From the NCBI GenBank assembly GCA_964036315.1, contig OZ038487.1, forward strand, positions 59,900,662 to 59,964,661: DNA of 64,000 nucleotides, written 5' to 3'. The notes beneath the pieces are model-generated. The model saw only the letters and a list, made by a program, of their open reading frames with translations. It ran no database searches and was not told the origin of the DNA. The position numbers and the translations under genes are program-made. Of the stretch, positions 45,590-56,590 are shown piece after piece (position 1 is the stretch's first letter; each line of letters opens with the position of its first letter). This stretch comes from Acanthosepion esculentum (lineage: Eukaryota; Mollusca; Cephalopoda; Sepiida; Sepiidae).

Positions 45590-45630
45590 TTAGTCCGATG
45601 AAGTCCTAAAAGGCCAAACGCGTCAAGCGA
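45590..45630 (+). ncRNA. Degenerate hammerhead-like motif
   Basis: CCGAUGA then an extra A, helix II GUCC-UAAA-AGGC, CAAA in place of GAAA, then the palindrome ACGCGU and C. Two core substitutions (U4 to C, G12 to C) and no good helix I argue against activity. The palindromic helix III and the extra nucleotide after A9 link it to the motifs at 48.1 and 58.1 kb. Confidence 0.35.
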
Positions 45631-45671
45631 TTTTTTCTATTTTGTTATAGATTTTCTTAAAATAATTTGAT

Positions 45672-46535
45672 AGAGAATTACATTGTAAATAATTTACTAT
45701 AGCTTCTCATTGTAAAAGGTTTTATTATATAATTATATTTTATATGGTATTACTGTATGACTGTACATTGTAAAAAATTTTACTATAACATTACAATGTA
45801 AATGATTTTACTATAAATGGTTTTACCATATAATTACATTGTAAATGGTTTTACTATATAATTACATTGTAAATTATTTTAATATATAATTACACTATTG
45901 ATGGTTTTACTTTACGTTTACAATGTAAATGGTTTTACTATGGATTTAAATAGAAAATGGAATTACTACAGGTATTACATTGTTAATTATTTTACTATAC
46001 AATTATATTGTAAATGGTTTTACTATATCATAAAATTGTAAATCGTTTACTACATTGAAAATGAATTTACTACTTGTTTTGCATTGTAAATTATTTTACT
46101 ATACAATTACATTTTAATTGGTTTTACTATATAATTACATTGTAAATTATTTTACTATAGAACTGCATTTTAAGTAGTTTTACTATATGATAACATTGTA
46201 AATGGTTTCTCTATAGAATAACATTATAAATAATTTTACTATATAATTACATTGTATATTATTTAATTATAGATTTACATTGTAAATGGTTTTACTCTAT
46301 GTTTATATTGTAAATGGTTTTAATATAGATTTACATTGGAAATAGTTTACTACTTATTTACATCGTAAATAATTTTACTATATAATTACATTAAATTATT
46401 TTACTATAGGATTACATTGTAAACGGATTTATTAGATAATTACATTGTCAATGGTTTTACTATAGTTTTTCATTGGAAATTGTTTTACTATAAAACTACA
46501 TTGTAAATTGATTTACTATAGATTTACAATGTAGA
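45672..46535. repeat. Minisatellite of about 28-31 bp palindrome-containing units
   Basis: Roughly 30 diverged copies of a unit like TTACATTGTAAATGGTTTTA followed by CTATATAA. Nearly every unit keeps the palindromic centre TTACA(T)TGTAA and a TTTTACTATA spacer. Confidence 0.93.
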
Positions 46536-47170
46536 ACCAGATTTTCATAGTAAGTAATCAATGCGAACGTTAATCACGGAAAACTTCTTTTAAATACTTA
46601 GGCTGTAAATATCAGAAATCAAGGCTGTTTATGTGTAGATTATTGTAGTATAAGAATTTGTAGACATTTTGTTTTAGTATTTAGAAATAAATATTTTACA
46701 TTGCGCAGCCTCCCAAGTAGCAGGATTCAATCACTAAGGTTTTGCAAAATCCATTTCATATGCTCAATTGGAGTAACAGCCATTTCCAGTACACAGAGAA
46801 AGTGGAATAAAGGTTTCTTTCATCGCTTCTTCTGAAGTGAGTAAAACCTTCGTCTGTCAAACAGTTTAGTGAGAAGAGCCAGGAACATTACTAAAATAAC
46901 CATACAACGCCAATAATGTTATTAGCATTGTTTATAAGTGACTTACAATGTTTATCTCATGAGATCCTGATCGCCTTCTCATCGTCCGTCTATACTCGGT
47001 ACCTTCACTAAATCTCCTGCCGACATCTGGTTCTTGAGATTAACTATAAATTCTGTAAATTACTGTCTACTTATTCCCCATTCTTAGGTTGTCTACACTT
47101 GGTACACCCATTTAGTTAGCATGTGAGAAATTCCTTTCTGGTGTGATACTCCATTCATTCTCGCTACACA
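46536..47170. other. Unassigned
   Basis: Nothing recognised. Confidence 0.4.
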
Positions 47171-47185
47171 CACAAACATAGACAC

Positions 47186-47620
<435 letters not shown>

Positions 47621-48090
47621 ATTTAATTTTGCTTGTGCTCGTACAAGTAAAATCAGGACTTAAACACACACGAAAACCTACGAAAATCCATCCGAAATAT
47701 ACTCGGAGAAAGTATGATAACCTCATTGATATATGTAAAATCGACTAAAATAAAGGAAGTCCTAATAATAAAAAAAATGAAAAGGTCAGCACTCAGTAAC
47801 ATTAATTAAAAACACGGCCACAATTTGCTGACAGTGTTTGGAAAATAAAACTTCCCTATAACTTCAGATAGGTGAATTCAGTTAAAAATAAAAATCGTCT
47901 TTGACAATGGACAAAAGAAGAGCCAAAAACGCTTGGATATGCAGAATTTTGGACAGTTTTTTATTTACTTTGTGTCTATAAAAGTAAACAGTGGTACAAA
48001 CACAAGAAAATTTAAATAAAAAGCTTACTCGTAGTACCATTGTTCGTCGTCTTAAAACGAAACTTATTTAAAAGAGGGTATTTCAGCTTA
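47621..48090. other. Unassigned
   Basis: A-rich. A small inverted similarity exists between 47610-47650 and 47955-48025 (AAGCTTTTTATTTAATTTT against AAATTTAAATAAAAAGCTT), so it may be the ends of one fold-back element of about 410 bp. Confidence 0.4.
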
Positions 48091-48094
48091 TATT

Positions 48095-48240
48095 TTTTTC
48101 TGTAGTTTACTGCTACAGCAAGCAGAAACATTTTTTTCTCCCGATGATGGCCATATTGGCCGAAACTAGTCGAGGAATCTAAGTGAAATAATAATAATAA
48201 AAGCATAAGAATATTAATCTACAACCCAGTATGTCTGAAG
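48095..48240 (+). mobile_element. Retroelement 3' segment shared with 58.0-58.2 kb
   Basis: TCTGTAGTTTACTGCTACA, GCAAGCAGAAACATTTTTTT, CTCCCGATGATGGCC and GGCCGAAACTAGTCGAGGAA also occur, inverted, at 58091-58185. Contains the hammerhead-type motif below. Confidence 0.7.
48131..48180 (+). ncRNA. Hammerhead ribozyme-like sequence (one core substitution)
   Basis: UUUCUC (48135-48140) pairs with GAGGAA (48172-48177) as helix I (one G-U). The core is CCGAUGA (canonical CUGAUGA, so U4 is C). One extra U follows, then helix II GGCC-AUAUU-GGCC with four perfect pairs, GAA, the six-base palindrome ACUAGU as helix III, and C17 at 48171 before helix I. Extra nucleotides after A9 are known in some viroid hammerheads. 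The U4 change probably cripples cleavage. Confidence 0.6.
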
Positions 48241-48274
48241 ATTTTAATTGATTTTTTTAATAATTTTTATCGTT

Positions 48275-48276
<2 letters not shown>

Positions 48277-48347
<71 letters not shown>
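48277..48347. repeat. (TA)n microsatellite
   Basis: About 35 TA units. Confidence 0.97.
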
Positions 48348-48351
<4 letters not shown>

Positions 48352-48548
48352 CAGACACACGTATATATAAATATAAAATGAGTACAAATGGAGTATGATT
48401 CTTCTGTACATAACTTTTAACTTTAAAGAAGGCTCAATACATAGTAGTTTAACATCGCCTGAAGAGACACATTAATGGTGTTGAAACATAATTGTAATTT
48501 TGTGGTGATTTTTACACAGTTTTATTATCCTAAAATAAATAACATTAT

Positions 48549-48958
<410 letters not shown>

Positions 48959-49004
48959 GAGTTTTTTAGCATTTACCAACAGGTAATGCTACTAGGACGA
49001 AATG

Positions 49005-49270
49005 TGTTTCTGGATCTGAAAGAGAATGAGAAGAGAAGGGATAATAAAAGAATTGGACTCAGGAAGACAGATAATGGCGATTGACGTTGCATTTTAATTT
49101 TTGACGATTACAGATTGCGGTGAAACAAGAAATCGGATGGTACTACCACAGGTAAGAAGTGCGAGAAAAGAAACTACTAGAATAGAACGATTGCATATAG
49201 AGATTTCAACAGTGTACATGATGAACTCGCTAATTACCAATCTAGTCTATACTCTATGAAAGTTATTAGA
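49005..49270 (-). mobile_element. Jockey/CR1-like LINE 3' end, diverged
   Basis: TGCTACTAGGACG, GGATAATAAAAGAATTGGA, AGGAAGACAGATAATGGCG, GGTAAGAAGTGCGAGAAAAG and ATTGCATATAGAGATTTCAA follow the order of the 6170-6440 copy. Confidence 0.55.
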
Positions 49271-49416
49271 TAAATTTATTAACATTCGTAGGGTGAGGTA
49301 GAATGACAAGGGAAGTGGTTATGTTAATAATAAATATTTGCAAGGTAAAACATGTTCCCTTCATCCATAAGATACAGAAATGTGACAAAAATGCAAACAC
49401 ATACACACACACAGAC

Positions 49417-49595
<179 letters not shown>

Positions 49596-49599
49596 TTGT

Positions 49600-50249
49600 T
49601 TTTATGCAAGTTTCATTAAAGACGATTGACAAAGAACTGCTATTTAAACTTTTCATTTAAATATTCTTGCCTTCACATGATTCTTTATTTTATGTACCCG
49701 AGTACCTTCAGCTATTCTAATAGACATTATCAAGGATGTTTTCTATTTTTTTTTAAAATTTTTATCTGAATTTGTCGATTTTTATATGTGTTTCTTGAAT
49801 GATAGGAATGCTTACAAAACGGTCAGCACATTGAGGCCGTGTTCATAGTTGATGTTGGTTTTTCCTTTCTTTTATTACTGCTTCCATGATATGAGTATTT
49901 CTTCCATGGGGATAATGCCCTCATATTTCTTTTTCCAACAACTTTAATTTCGAATGTAGTCTGGTATGTTTCCGTGTGTGTTTAAATGAATCCTAATTGA
50001 GCTATGGTCAAAGAGATGTAACGTGAGGCTTTATGGTAGGGCTGTAGTCGTATGTCCAATATAATTACTCATTAATATGGTTTCATCAGGAAAGCATTTT
50101 CTTAATGTATATGTGAATTCATTACTAATATTGATTCTCTGTAATTTAGATCTTTCAGGTGATTTGTCGTTGCTGACGATACGGTGAGATGTTTTAAATG
50201 TTTTATAATATATATTTATTTGTATTATAGTATGTATATATATTTTTAA

Positions 50250-50250
<1 letters not shown>
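49600..50250 (-). pseudogene. Penelope-like element: GIY-YIG remnant and 3' region
   Basis: The minus-strand frame over 50031-50170 reads INISNEFTYTLRKCFPDE and SNYIGHTTTAL, the PLE endonuclease signature. Downstream homology to the other PLE modules includes AAACGGTCAGCACATTGAGG and the structured motif at 49693-49737 (CCUUGAUAAUGUCUAUUAGA / AUAGCUGAAGGUACUC). Bounded by (TA)n on both sides (right array 50253-50316). Confidence 0.75.
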
Positions 50251-50316
<66 letters not shown>

Positions 50317-50318
<2 letters not shown>

Positions 50319-50675
50319 AGACTTCCTGATGTCATCGGTCTGGAGGTGGGAGCGATCCCAGCGTGCGAAAGCTTTGGAAAGTGCCTGAAAACCATGCCAC
50401 CGGTTGTGAGCGAAATTGGTTAGACGGAACACTTGGGTCCGTCGATAGCCGTGCTAGCACGAAGTGACAAGACATCGTGACCGAGGTTTTGAGCGTTCTG
50501 GCGTTGTTCAGATTGTTGATCATTCTAGATAACACGCCCTCTCGTGTAACTAAGGTCTGCTCAGCATATTTACAGTATAAGCCACAGGTTGGCTCTGTGT
50601 GTGTTGAACAAACAAATGTGCCTGAATGAGAGTCTGTAATAGCAGACGGATATCCTCGAATACAAGTGGGCAGCT

Positions 50676-50680
<5 letters not shown>
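50317..50680 (-). repeat. Interspersed repeat X, copy 2
   Basis: Inverse of 3463-3830. Anchors on the plus strand: TTCCTGATGTCATCGG, GTGCCTGAAAACCATGCCAC, AGATTGTTGATCATTCTAGA, GTAACTAAGGTCTGCTCAGC and GGATATCCTCGAATACAAGT. Flanked by (TA)n on both sides. Confidence 0.7.

Positions 50681-50762
<82 letters not shown>
50681..50762. repeat. (TA)n(TG)n microsatellite
   Basis: About 32 TA and 8 TG units, repeating the (TA)(TG)-PLE order seen at 2.7 kb. Confidence 0.97.
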
Positions 50763-50910
50763 ATTTAGGCAGCGATCCTTCTTTCTTGCACATTTCATTA
50801 AAAACGACTGACAAGGTGCTTTTATTTAGTTTTTTATATAATTTCTCATGCTATCTAATAATGTTTTTCTTTTCGGATGATAAATTATATAAAAACTGTC
50901 CGAATGTTCT

Positions 50911-50958
50911 TTTTATCCGGGCGCTTTCGGCTATACATTTAGCCATTTCCAAGGATTA
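50911..50958 (-). ncRNA. Hammerhead-like motif, derived core
   Basis: Minus strand: AAUCC / UUGGAAA U / GGCU AAAUGUAU AGCC / GAA / AGCGCC / C / GGAU. Helix I (AUCC with GGAU) and helix II are perfect, and helix III is one base off the palindrome AGCGCU. Core UUGGAAA replaces CUGANGA. Confidence 0.45.
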
Positions 50959-51029
50959 TATTTTAACTGTTAGAGTTAGAAATAGTTTGTTATATGTATG
51001 TTTTATTAAATGTTTTATTTTTTTTTGTT

Positions 51030-51389
51030 TCAAAACACGGTCAAGATATTATGACTATGTTCAAAGTTAATATTATTAAGTGTTAGTTTGTTTGTTTTTA
51101 TTAATAAGGCTTCCATTATTTTTAGCCATTTTTTGCATGTGGATGATGATATTATATTAGTGTTGTCGACAAGTATGTTCCGAATAGCGTCAGGTAGGTC
51201 GCCATGAATATTTAAATGAGATCTAATTGAGCTATTTTCAGAAAGGTGTAGAGTCAGTCTGCGCGTTAAACAATTTGTAGTGTGGCCTATATAATTATTT
51301 GCGAAAGTTGATTCTTGAGGATTACAATTCCTTAATGGGCATTTGAATTCGTAAATAATATTTGCTTTATTTAATTTTTTAATTTGTTT
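51030..51389 (-). CDS. PLE GIY-YIG endonuclease domain, open frame, truncated
   Basis: About 119 codons on the minus strand without a stop, from a stop just upstream (about 51392) to TGA at 51030-51032. Residues near the start read NIIYEFKCPLRNC, followed by ANNYIGHTTNCLTRRLTLHL and SIRSHLNIHGDLPDAIRN, then a basic C-terminus. YIGHT with the RRLT segment is the GIY-YIG core of Penelope-like elements, which nicks target DNA for reverse transcription. There is no start codon and no reverse transcriptase upstream, so this is the undamaged 3' part of a 5'-truncated element rather than a working gene. It is the best-preserved coding fragment in the window. Confidence 0.8.
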   Translation of the reverse strand, partial: KQIKKLNKANIIYEFKCPLRNCNPQESTFANNYIGHTTNCLTRRLTLHLSENSSIRSHLNIHGDLPDAIRNILVDNTNIISSSTCKKWLKIMEALLIKTNKLTLNNINFEHSHNILTVF

Positions 51390-51398
51390 TTAATGAAA

Positions 51399-51403
<5 letters not shown>

Positions 51404-51472
<69 letters not shown>
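51404..51472. repeat. (TA)n microsatellite
   Basis: About 34 TA units. Confidence 0.97.
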
Positions 51473-51477
<5 letters not shown>

Positions 51478-52320
51478 GCAGTTAGGTGTCTTTGTATGTC
51501 TGTGTATAAGAATTATGGGAAAAAAATAATACGATAATAATAATAATAATATGACGAAAGTATGTTTCTACATCATGGCGCATATTTACAAAGCTCTATT
51601 TTCTGTGTAGCGTAAAAGCGGTAAAATGCAAGATTACACAAAACAGACGTATTTAAAATCAACCACACAGTAAAACAATGAAAGTAACCCCCACCCCCTG
51701 GGCATTGTCAACAGAGAACAGAAGATAAATAACATGAGCAAAGGGAGAAAAATAAATAAGAAAGAAAAGAAAAATGAATTGAAATTCCATTCTTCAGACG
51801 GAATGTTTAAATTGTAAATGAAAAAGGGGAAAATATAGAGAGGCGGAAATTCGTGAGTAAATGGTAGGAAAAAATTTGTGTGGAAAAAAACGAGAAGAGA
51901 AAACGATGGCTAGAATAATAAAAATAAAAATTAGATCAATTTAGAGAATCCCAGGCAGACGAATAAAAATAAACAACACAAAAACAAGAAAGAAAGATGT
52001 ATGGGAAAAAAAAAAGTTAAATCTAATGAAAATAGAGAAAAAATTGTTGGCTAGCCGAATAAAAACAACTCTCACTGCTTCTCAGATATCCTTTCGTGGC
52101 ACTGCTGCTTGAGTGAAGGCCATGATGAATCAAAAAGTAAAAAGAATTAAAGAGAGATAATATATAGAAACAGTGATTTTTATCACTACCCAGGAACACC
52201 TACAAAACCTGTACTTGCAGCAGACTATCTACAAAATGATAGAAAATTAATTCAGTAAATACACAAAAATAGAAAGTGGTGAAAGACATAAATGTGTCTT
52301 CTCTCGGACTTACTCACCTG
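51473..52320. other. Unassigned A-rich stretch
   Basis: Strongly purine- and A-rich on the plus strand from 51760 to 52040. No repeat or domain recognised. Confidence 0.4.
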
Positions 52321-52324
52321 ATAC

Positions 52325-52845
52325 CAGTATTCTGGGAATGACGATAAACTACATTCGGCAGCAAGGCCTCTGATAGGAAAATTGCATGTTTTGAAGAGTG
52401 TGGATAAATTTCTTAAATACTTTTGTTCCCAGGTTCACCCTGATATGGGGTAGTAGCACATGTTAGGGTCCTATCTATGGGCAAATGTTGAAATCCCAAA
52501 CAAAACACTATGAATGTATTTTAATATATTTATATTTTATTTTTATAGATACAAATATTTAAGTAAATACTCTGTTTATAATAAACAGTACTAACAACAC
52601 TTATCGGCCTGAATGTCCGAGAAATTTCATAGAAAATAGGTGTCCTCCGACAGGAATCGAACCTGCATCCTACACGAAACCGTAATTTAGACTGACGCTT
52701 CTTCTGTAGCTATATAGTATAGCATGTCAGGCTATATATTTATCTGTAGTTGAAGGCCTGCAATTGCGTTCAAAATAATTACATTTCAGCATTAAATAAC
52801 CCATAGAAGTTGATATGCTACTAAACAAAAGAACCAAACCAACAT
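52325..52845 (+). mobile_element. SINE-like family C copy 2, interrupted by family D
   Basis: 52325-52545 matches 14440-14660 and 52790-52845 matches the shared tail (CATTAAATAACCCATAG, GATATGCTACTAAAC). Between them, 52549-52735 is family D, starting ATACAAATATTTAAGTAAAT and containing AATGTCCGAGAAATTTCATA and, reversed, a tRNA-like B-box (plus GGAATCGAACCTGC). The nesting implies D inserted into C. Confidence 0.6.
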
Positions 52846-52859
52846 CATATACAGTGACG

Positions 52860-53490
52860 CGGTTCTGAGGAATTTAGAAATCTGAACAGGATTAGTGTTC
52901 ACAAATTTAACAAAATAAGATATGCAGTTGATACAGTGTTGATGGCAGACATAAAAAGAAAACTGGGAGAAATCCTACAGAAGGTACTGAGAGAAAGCGA
53001 GAAGAAAAGAGTAAAGGTCAAATATCAAGAAAACATAATTCAAGGTTGTTTGCAAACCCAGCATATAAATTACAAATTGGAGATACCAAAATCAAACAAA
53101 TTAGCGAAAGTGTCTTCTAAAAGCTAGTATATGTAAAAAGAAACAGGAAAATCTCATGACGAATAAAGGAAATACTACAAAACTGTTTACGTACTAACAT
53201 TCCTCTTATATGACAGTGATTTCTGGATAAACTAATCACAGATGAAGACGAGACTTTAATCAAACAGAAATGTAGTTCTACAGAAGAATGCTATGAATAC
53301 CATGGACTGAACATGCGAGAGACGATTAAGTTTTAGGGAAAAAAGAAACAAAAAGCACACTTATGCATAACATCAAAAAGAGATAGCTCGAATTTCTAGA
53401 GCACATAATAAGGAAAGAAGGCTTGGAAAATTTTATACTCACAAAACATTGAAGGAAAGAAGGACAAAAGAAAATAATGCATAGACTACC
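52860..53490 (+). pseudogene. RTE-type LINE reverse transcriptase fragment (5' portion)
   Basis: Plus-strand frames: NKIRYAVDTVLMADIKRKLG then ILQKVLRESEKK, the RT palm with the YADD box altered to YAVD (first catalytic Asp lost). Next come FYRRML and IPWTEHARDD near 53280, then EFLEHIIRKEGLENFIL-like sequence near 53395-53440. The reading continues after the SINE at 53800. Multiple frameshifts. Confidence 0.75.
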
Positions 53491-53496
53491 TCGTGA

Positions 53497-53800
53497 GGTG
53501 ACGAGGTACAGTAAAGTAATGGATAGCGGCTCGGATTAAGGAATCGGAAAGCCGAATTCGAATCCATTACATTCATATACGTGCTAATACCCTTGGGAAA
53601 GGTATGAATCCTCACCTTCTCTCCCCACCCAGCTCTGCGTAAATAGCAGGACAGACCGGTTTCTATAGCCTTGGATGGCAACTGGTCTACCGCAGAAAGA
53701 AATGGCAAACTACTGCGGGAAAAAATCTGCCTCGTCAGAAGATATCGAAAGATACATGGTCGCTTAAGCGTATATCACGCATGGCACATTACTAACTGAC
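53497..53800 (+). mobile_element. tRNA-derived SINE, family A, copy 4, inserted in LINE
   Basis: The most complete copy: head CAGTAAAGTAATGGATAGCG with B-box GAATTCGAATCC, then GGTATGAATCCTCACCTTCT, AAATAGCAGGACAGACCGGT, GGATGGCAACTGGTCTACCG, ATATCGAAAGATACATGGTC and GGCACATTACTAACTGAC. It is flanked by ACCTCGTGAG and ACCTAGTGAG, a near-perfect 10-bp target-site duplication that interrupts the LINE ORF. Confidence 0.88.
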
Positions 53801-53890
53801 CTAGTGAGCTTGAGTAACTTGATACCAGAACAAGGTTTAGGAAGGGTTAAAAAAAGGAGATTGTGGAAAGACATGAGAATTAATTATTTT
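53797..53890 (+). pseudogene. LINE C-terminal fragment resuming after SINE
   Basis: LSNLIPEQGLGRVKKRRLWK-like frame then KDMRINYF, corresponding to the WMAEQ...KRRxLLRxTKDRELW segment seen at 25.1 kb. Confidence 0.6.
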
Positions 53891-54017
53891 TACGGGCAGT
53901 AACCGTGAAAGTTCTGTTTTCCTATTTGAATTTGATGATGAATTATAAATATAAGAAGTGAATAAGACACGAGTTCCTCGACTTTAAAATAACCGTGGAC
54001 ATTTTCATATTGCATCC

Positions 54018-54095
54018 TTAAATATTTGAGCTTAACAACTTTATAATATATTTCAGTAACACTTATATGTATTTTTTAATGCAGGTCATTATTTA
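54018..54095. repeat. Short repeat shared with 14.27 kb
   Basis: TTAAATATTTGAGCTTAACA and ACTTTATAATATATTTCAGTA then GCAGGTCATTATTT; see 14270-14345. Confidence 0.5.
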
Positions 54096-54194
54096 CAATA
54101 AATATGAAAAAATATTCAAAATGATCTAGATTTTCCATTAGCTTCTGTAGAAGAATACTGTGACTTAAAAGTCCTATCGGATACATTATTGTCG

Positions 54195-54755
54195 GCCACA
54201 ATAAGCGGCCATTAGATATGCAGTGACACAGCGCTGGTAGCAGACACAGAAAGAAAACTACAATAATTTCTACTGAAGATAGTGAAGGAAAGCAAGAAGA
54301 AAGGACTAAAAATCAATTGCAAGAAGACAGTATGTATGGTTGTTAGCAAAAGGAACAGCCTAACATAAAATTAAAAATTAGAGATACCAAAAAGAAAAAA
54401 AAATACGACAATTTAAATATCTGGGAAAGCTTTTAACAGGAGACGGAGAATGCGACACTGAAGTTCGAAAACACTTTGGGTTAGCGAAAGATACCTTTCA
54501 AAAGCTAAGGTAAGCATTAAGAAACTGAAAAAATGTTAGAAACAAAGAAAAGTGTACTTAAATATTATGTAATATCATTCCTCCTAGATGACAGTGAATG
54601 TTGGACAATCTTCACAGATGAAGAAGAGACTTTAAACAACAGAAATATGGTTGTACAGAATGATGCTGGGAATACCATGGACTGAACATGTGAGAAACGA
54701 AGAAGTCTTAAGGAAAAAGGACACTTATAATTAACAACAGAAAGAGTAACACTGT
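54195..54755 (+). pseudogene. RTE-type LINE reverse transcriptase fragment, second copy
   Basis: ATTAGATATGCAGTGACAC carries the RT YADD box with a one-base deletion (IRYA, then a shifted DTALVADTERKL). Downstream are KESKKKGLKINCKKT-, FKYLGKLLTGDGECDTEVRK-, CWTIFTDEEETL- and LYRMMLGIPWTEHVRNEE-like segments in changing frames. It is the same family as 52.9 kb but an independent copy, because the region repeats. Confidence 0.75.
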
Positions 54756-54960
54756 AAGCTTCTTACCGTGTAGCTCTGGTGATGTCTTCGGATCACACCC
54801 TTTTTCTACATAGCAGAGGTTATAACGTCGTCATATCTTTCCCATATCGCTATTTCCCTACCCTATAATGTCAATCTGTATAAAATTTAAAGTCTGTGAT
54901 TGTGTGCGTTCTTGCGTGATGCGTCCGTTCGACGCATAATGATTTAAGTTGATTTAAAGG
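54756..54960. other. Unassigned
   Basis: No supported feature. Confidence 0.35.
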
Positions 54961-54964
54961 AATA

Positions 54965-55440
54965 AGACTTAAAAATACGAGTTGTTTATACAATAAGTAT
55001 GTTTATTTTAACTTTCTTCAGACAGACAACATTTTGAATTAAAATATTTTTAAGTTAAAGACAATCACAAAGAGATCCCGCTTTGCTGTTTCGTCCAGTT
55101 GTTTGTAAAGTAATTATTTAATTTCAGCATTCTTTAAAGAAACAATATTTTAATTACTTAAAAAATATTTTTAAGTTAATCTGATTTAAAACATGTTTTA
55201 AGTGAATGAGATTTAAAAATACGAGTTGTTTATACAGTAAGTATTATATATTAATCTTCTTCAAACAGACAATATTTAATTAAAATATCTTTAATTTAAA
55301 AACACAAAGAGATCCCGCTTTGATGTTTCGTCACGTTGTTTGTAGGGTAAATATTTATATTACAGATTTATTTAAACAAATAATATTCTAAATATTTTAA
55401 AAAATATATATTTTTGGAATATTTAAAAAATTAAAATTAA
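54965..55440. repeat. Two tandem units of about 240 bp
   Basis: ACTTAAAAATACGAGTTG / ATTTAAAAATACGAGTTG with TTTATACA(A/G)TAAGTAT, then CAAAGAGATCCCGCTTTG and TGTTTCGTC, recur at offsets of 244 to 237 bp. Moderately diverged; family unknown. Confidence 0.85.
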
Positions 55441-55805
55441 ATGTTTATGTCGGAAGTTTTATTCCTATTACATGCTGTAAACAATCAGTAAAACGTCAAA
55501 CTTGAACTTGTAAACGAGAACGATAATAACACGTACGAATTGAAGTATTTAACTGAATCATAATAAAATTAACTTTTATTTCAATGGAATATTGAAATCA
55601 ACACAATGTTTTATAACCTGAACCGTAAGCGACCTAACATGTCACGGGTCACGGGTGGTCTAGTTATTATTGTTATTATTATTGAATTATCATAATAAAG
55701 TACTGCCGATGTTCGTCGGTACGAGTTGATACATCATAACTACACGCTCTCCTGTTATTAAACACCTGGAAACTACAAGTTGATTGAATTGTCTTTTGAC
55801 AGATT
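55441..55805. other. Unassigned
   Basis: Nothing recognised. Confidence 0.35.
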
Positions 55806-55809
55806 ATCT

Positions 55810-56170
55810 ACATTTTGAGGGTTATTTTAGGCCAGAAAATATATTTTCGATTGTCAGAACATTTTGGAGACAATAATGATTTACTGATACAAGTCCTAAA
55901 ATTTAACAAGAAGGGCAAGAGGTCGATTCATAACTTTCGCAAGAGTATTTAGGCGTAAATTAATATAAACTGCGTAACTAAATCGGCTATCTGATTTCCA
56001 ATTCTGAGTCGTTACCAATTACATCATGCGCTCATTCAAGTTTACAGCACTTGGTATATCCAAGTGGGCACGCATATATGTACCGACCAGGCTCGACGTT
56101 TCTTACCTTGGGTGATCATACGAGAAACGTTGTTTCGACGCGATATGGCCATAAGCCCTGGATACCAGAG
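55810..56170 (-). mobile_element. 5S rRNA/tRNA chimeric SINE (family B)
   Basis: Plus-strand order: tail/domain GAGGGTTATTTTAGGCCAGA and AATATATTTTCGATTGTC, tRNA-like part ending CCAATTACATCATGCGCTC, then the 5S complement: ATCCAAGTGGGCACGCATAT, GTACCGACCAGGCTCGAC, CCTTGGGTGATCATACGAG and GTTTCGACGCGATATGGCCA. The 5S part is the clearest of the minus-strand copies. Confidence 0.83.
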
Positions 56171-56474
56171 AAAACAGATATACACCTAGTTAACGCAAGA
56201 AACGATGATTTACTTTAAATTTATTTCTACTGTCAACTTGATTTTGTATAAATTATTTCATTTGGTTTCTTTTGCAATATTTTATTATTGTTTTCGTTTC
56301 TTACTTAGAAGGCCTAACACAGAAATAAGTGTCATATAGGAGCCGATAATTCATAAATATGAGAGCAATGCATCGACAGAAGCTGCAGTAGTAAGAACAA
56401 AGAAGCCTCGGCAAATTTAGTCAAGCGTGACAAACAACAGCAGCTGGAATCTATGAACTGACTGATATATTTGT

Positions 56475-56590
56475 GTTTTTACGGTTTATCTACCTTTAAG
56501 AGCTTATTTAAATCCAGAAAATATTTTTTTAGATTGTCAAATTATTTACTGATAGAATTCCTAATATCTAACCCATAGCTGGGGGGTTCC
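56475..56590 (-). mobile_element. Family B SINE, 3' part only
   Basis: TACGGTTTATCTACCTTTAA, CAGAAAATATTTTTTTAGAT and ATCTAACCCATAGCTGGGG, i.e. tail plus conserved domain without heads. Confidence 0.65.

Larger units (their letters stand above)
50765..51404 (-). mobile_element. Penelope-like element fragment with short inverted termini
   Basis: Contains an open GIY-YIG endonuclease frame and a downstream structured motif. TGCACATTTCATTAAAAA at 50787-50804 is the exact inverse of 51387-51404, giving 18-bp inverted ends. The right end abuts (TA)n (51404-51472) and the left end abuts (TA)n(TG)n. Confidence 0.8.
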
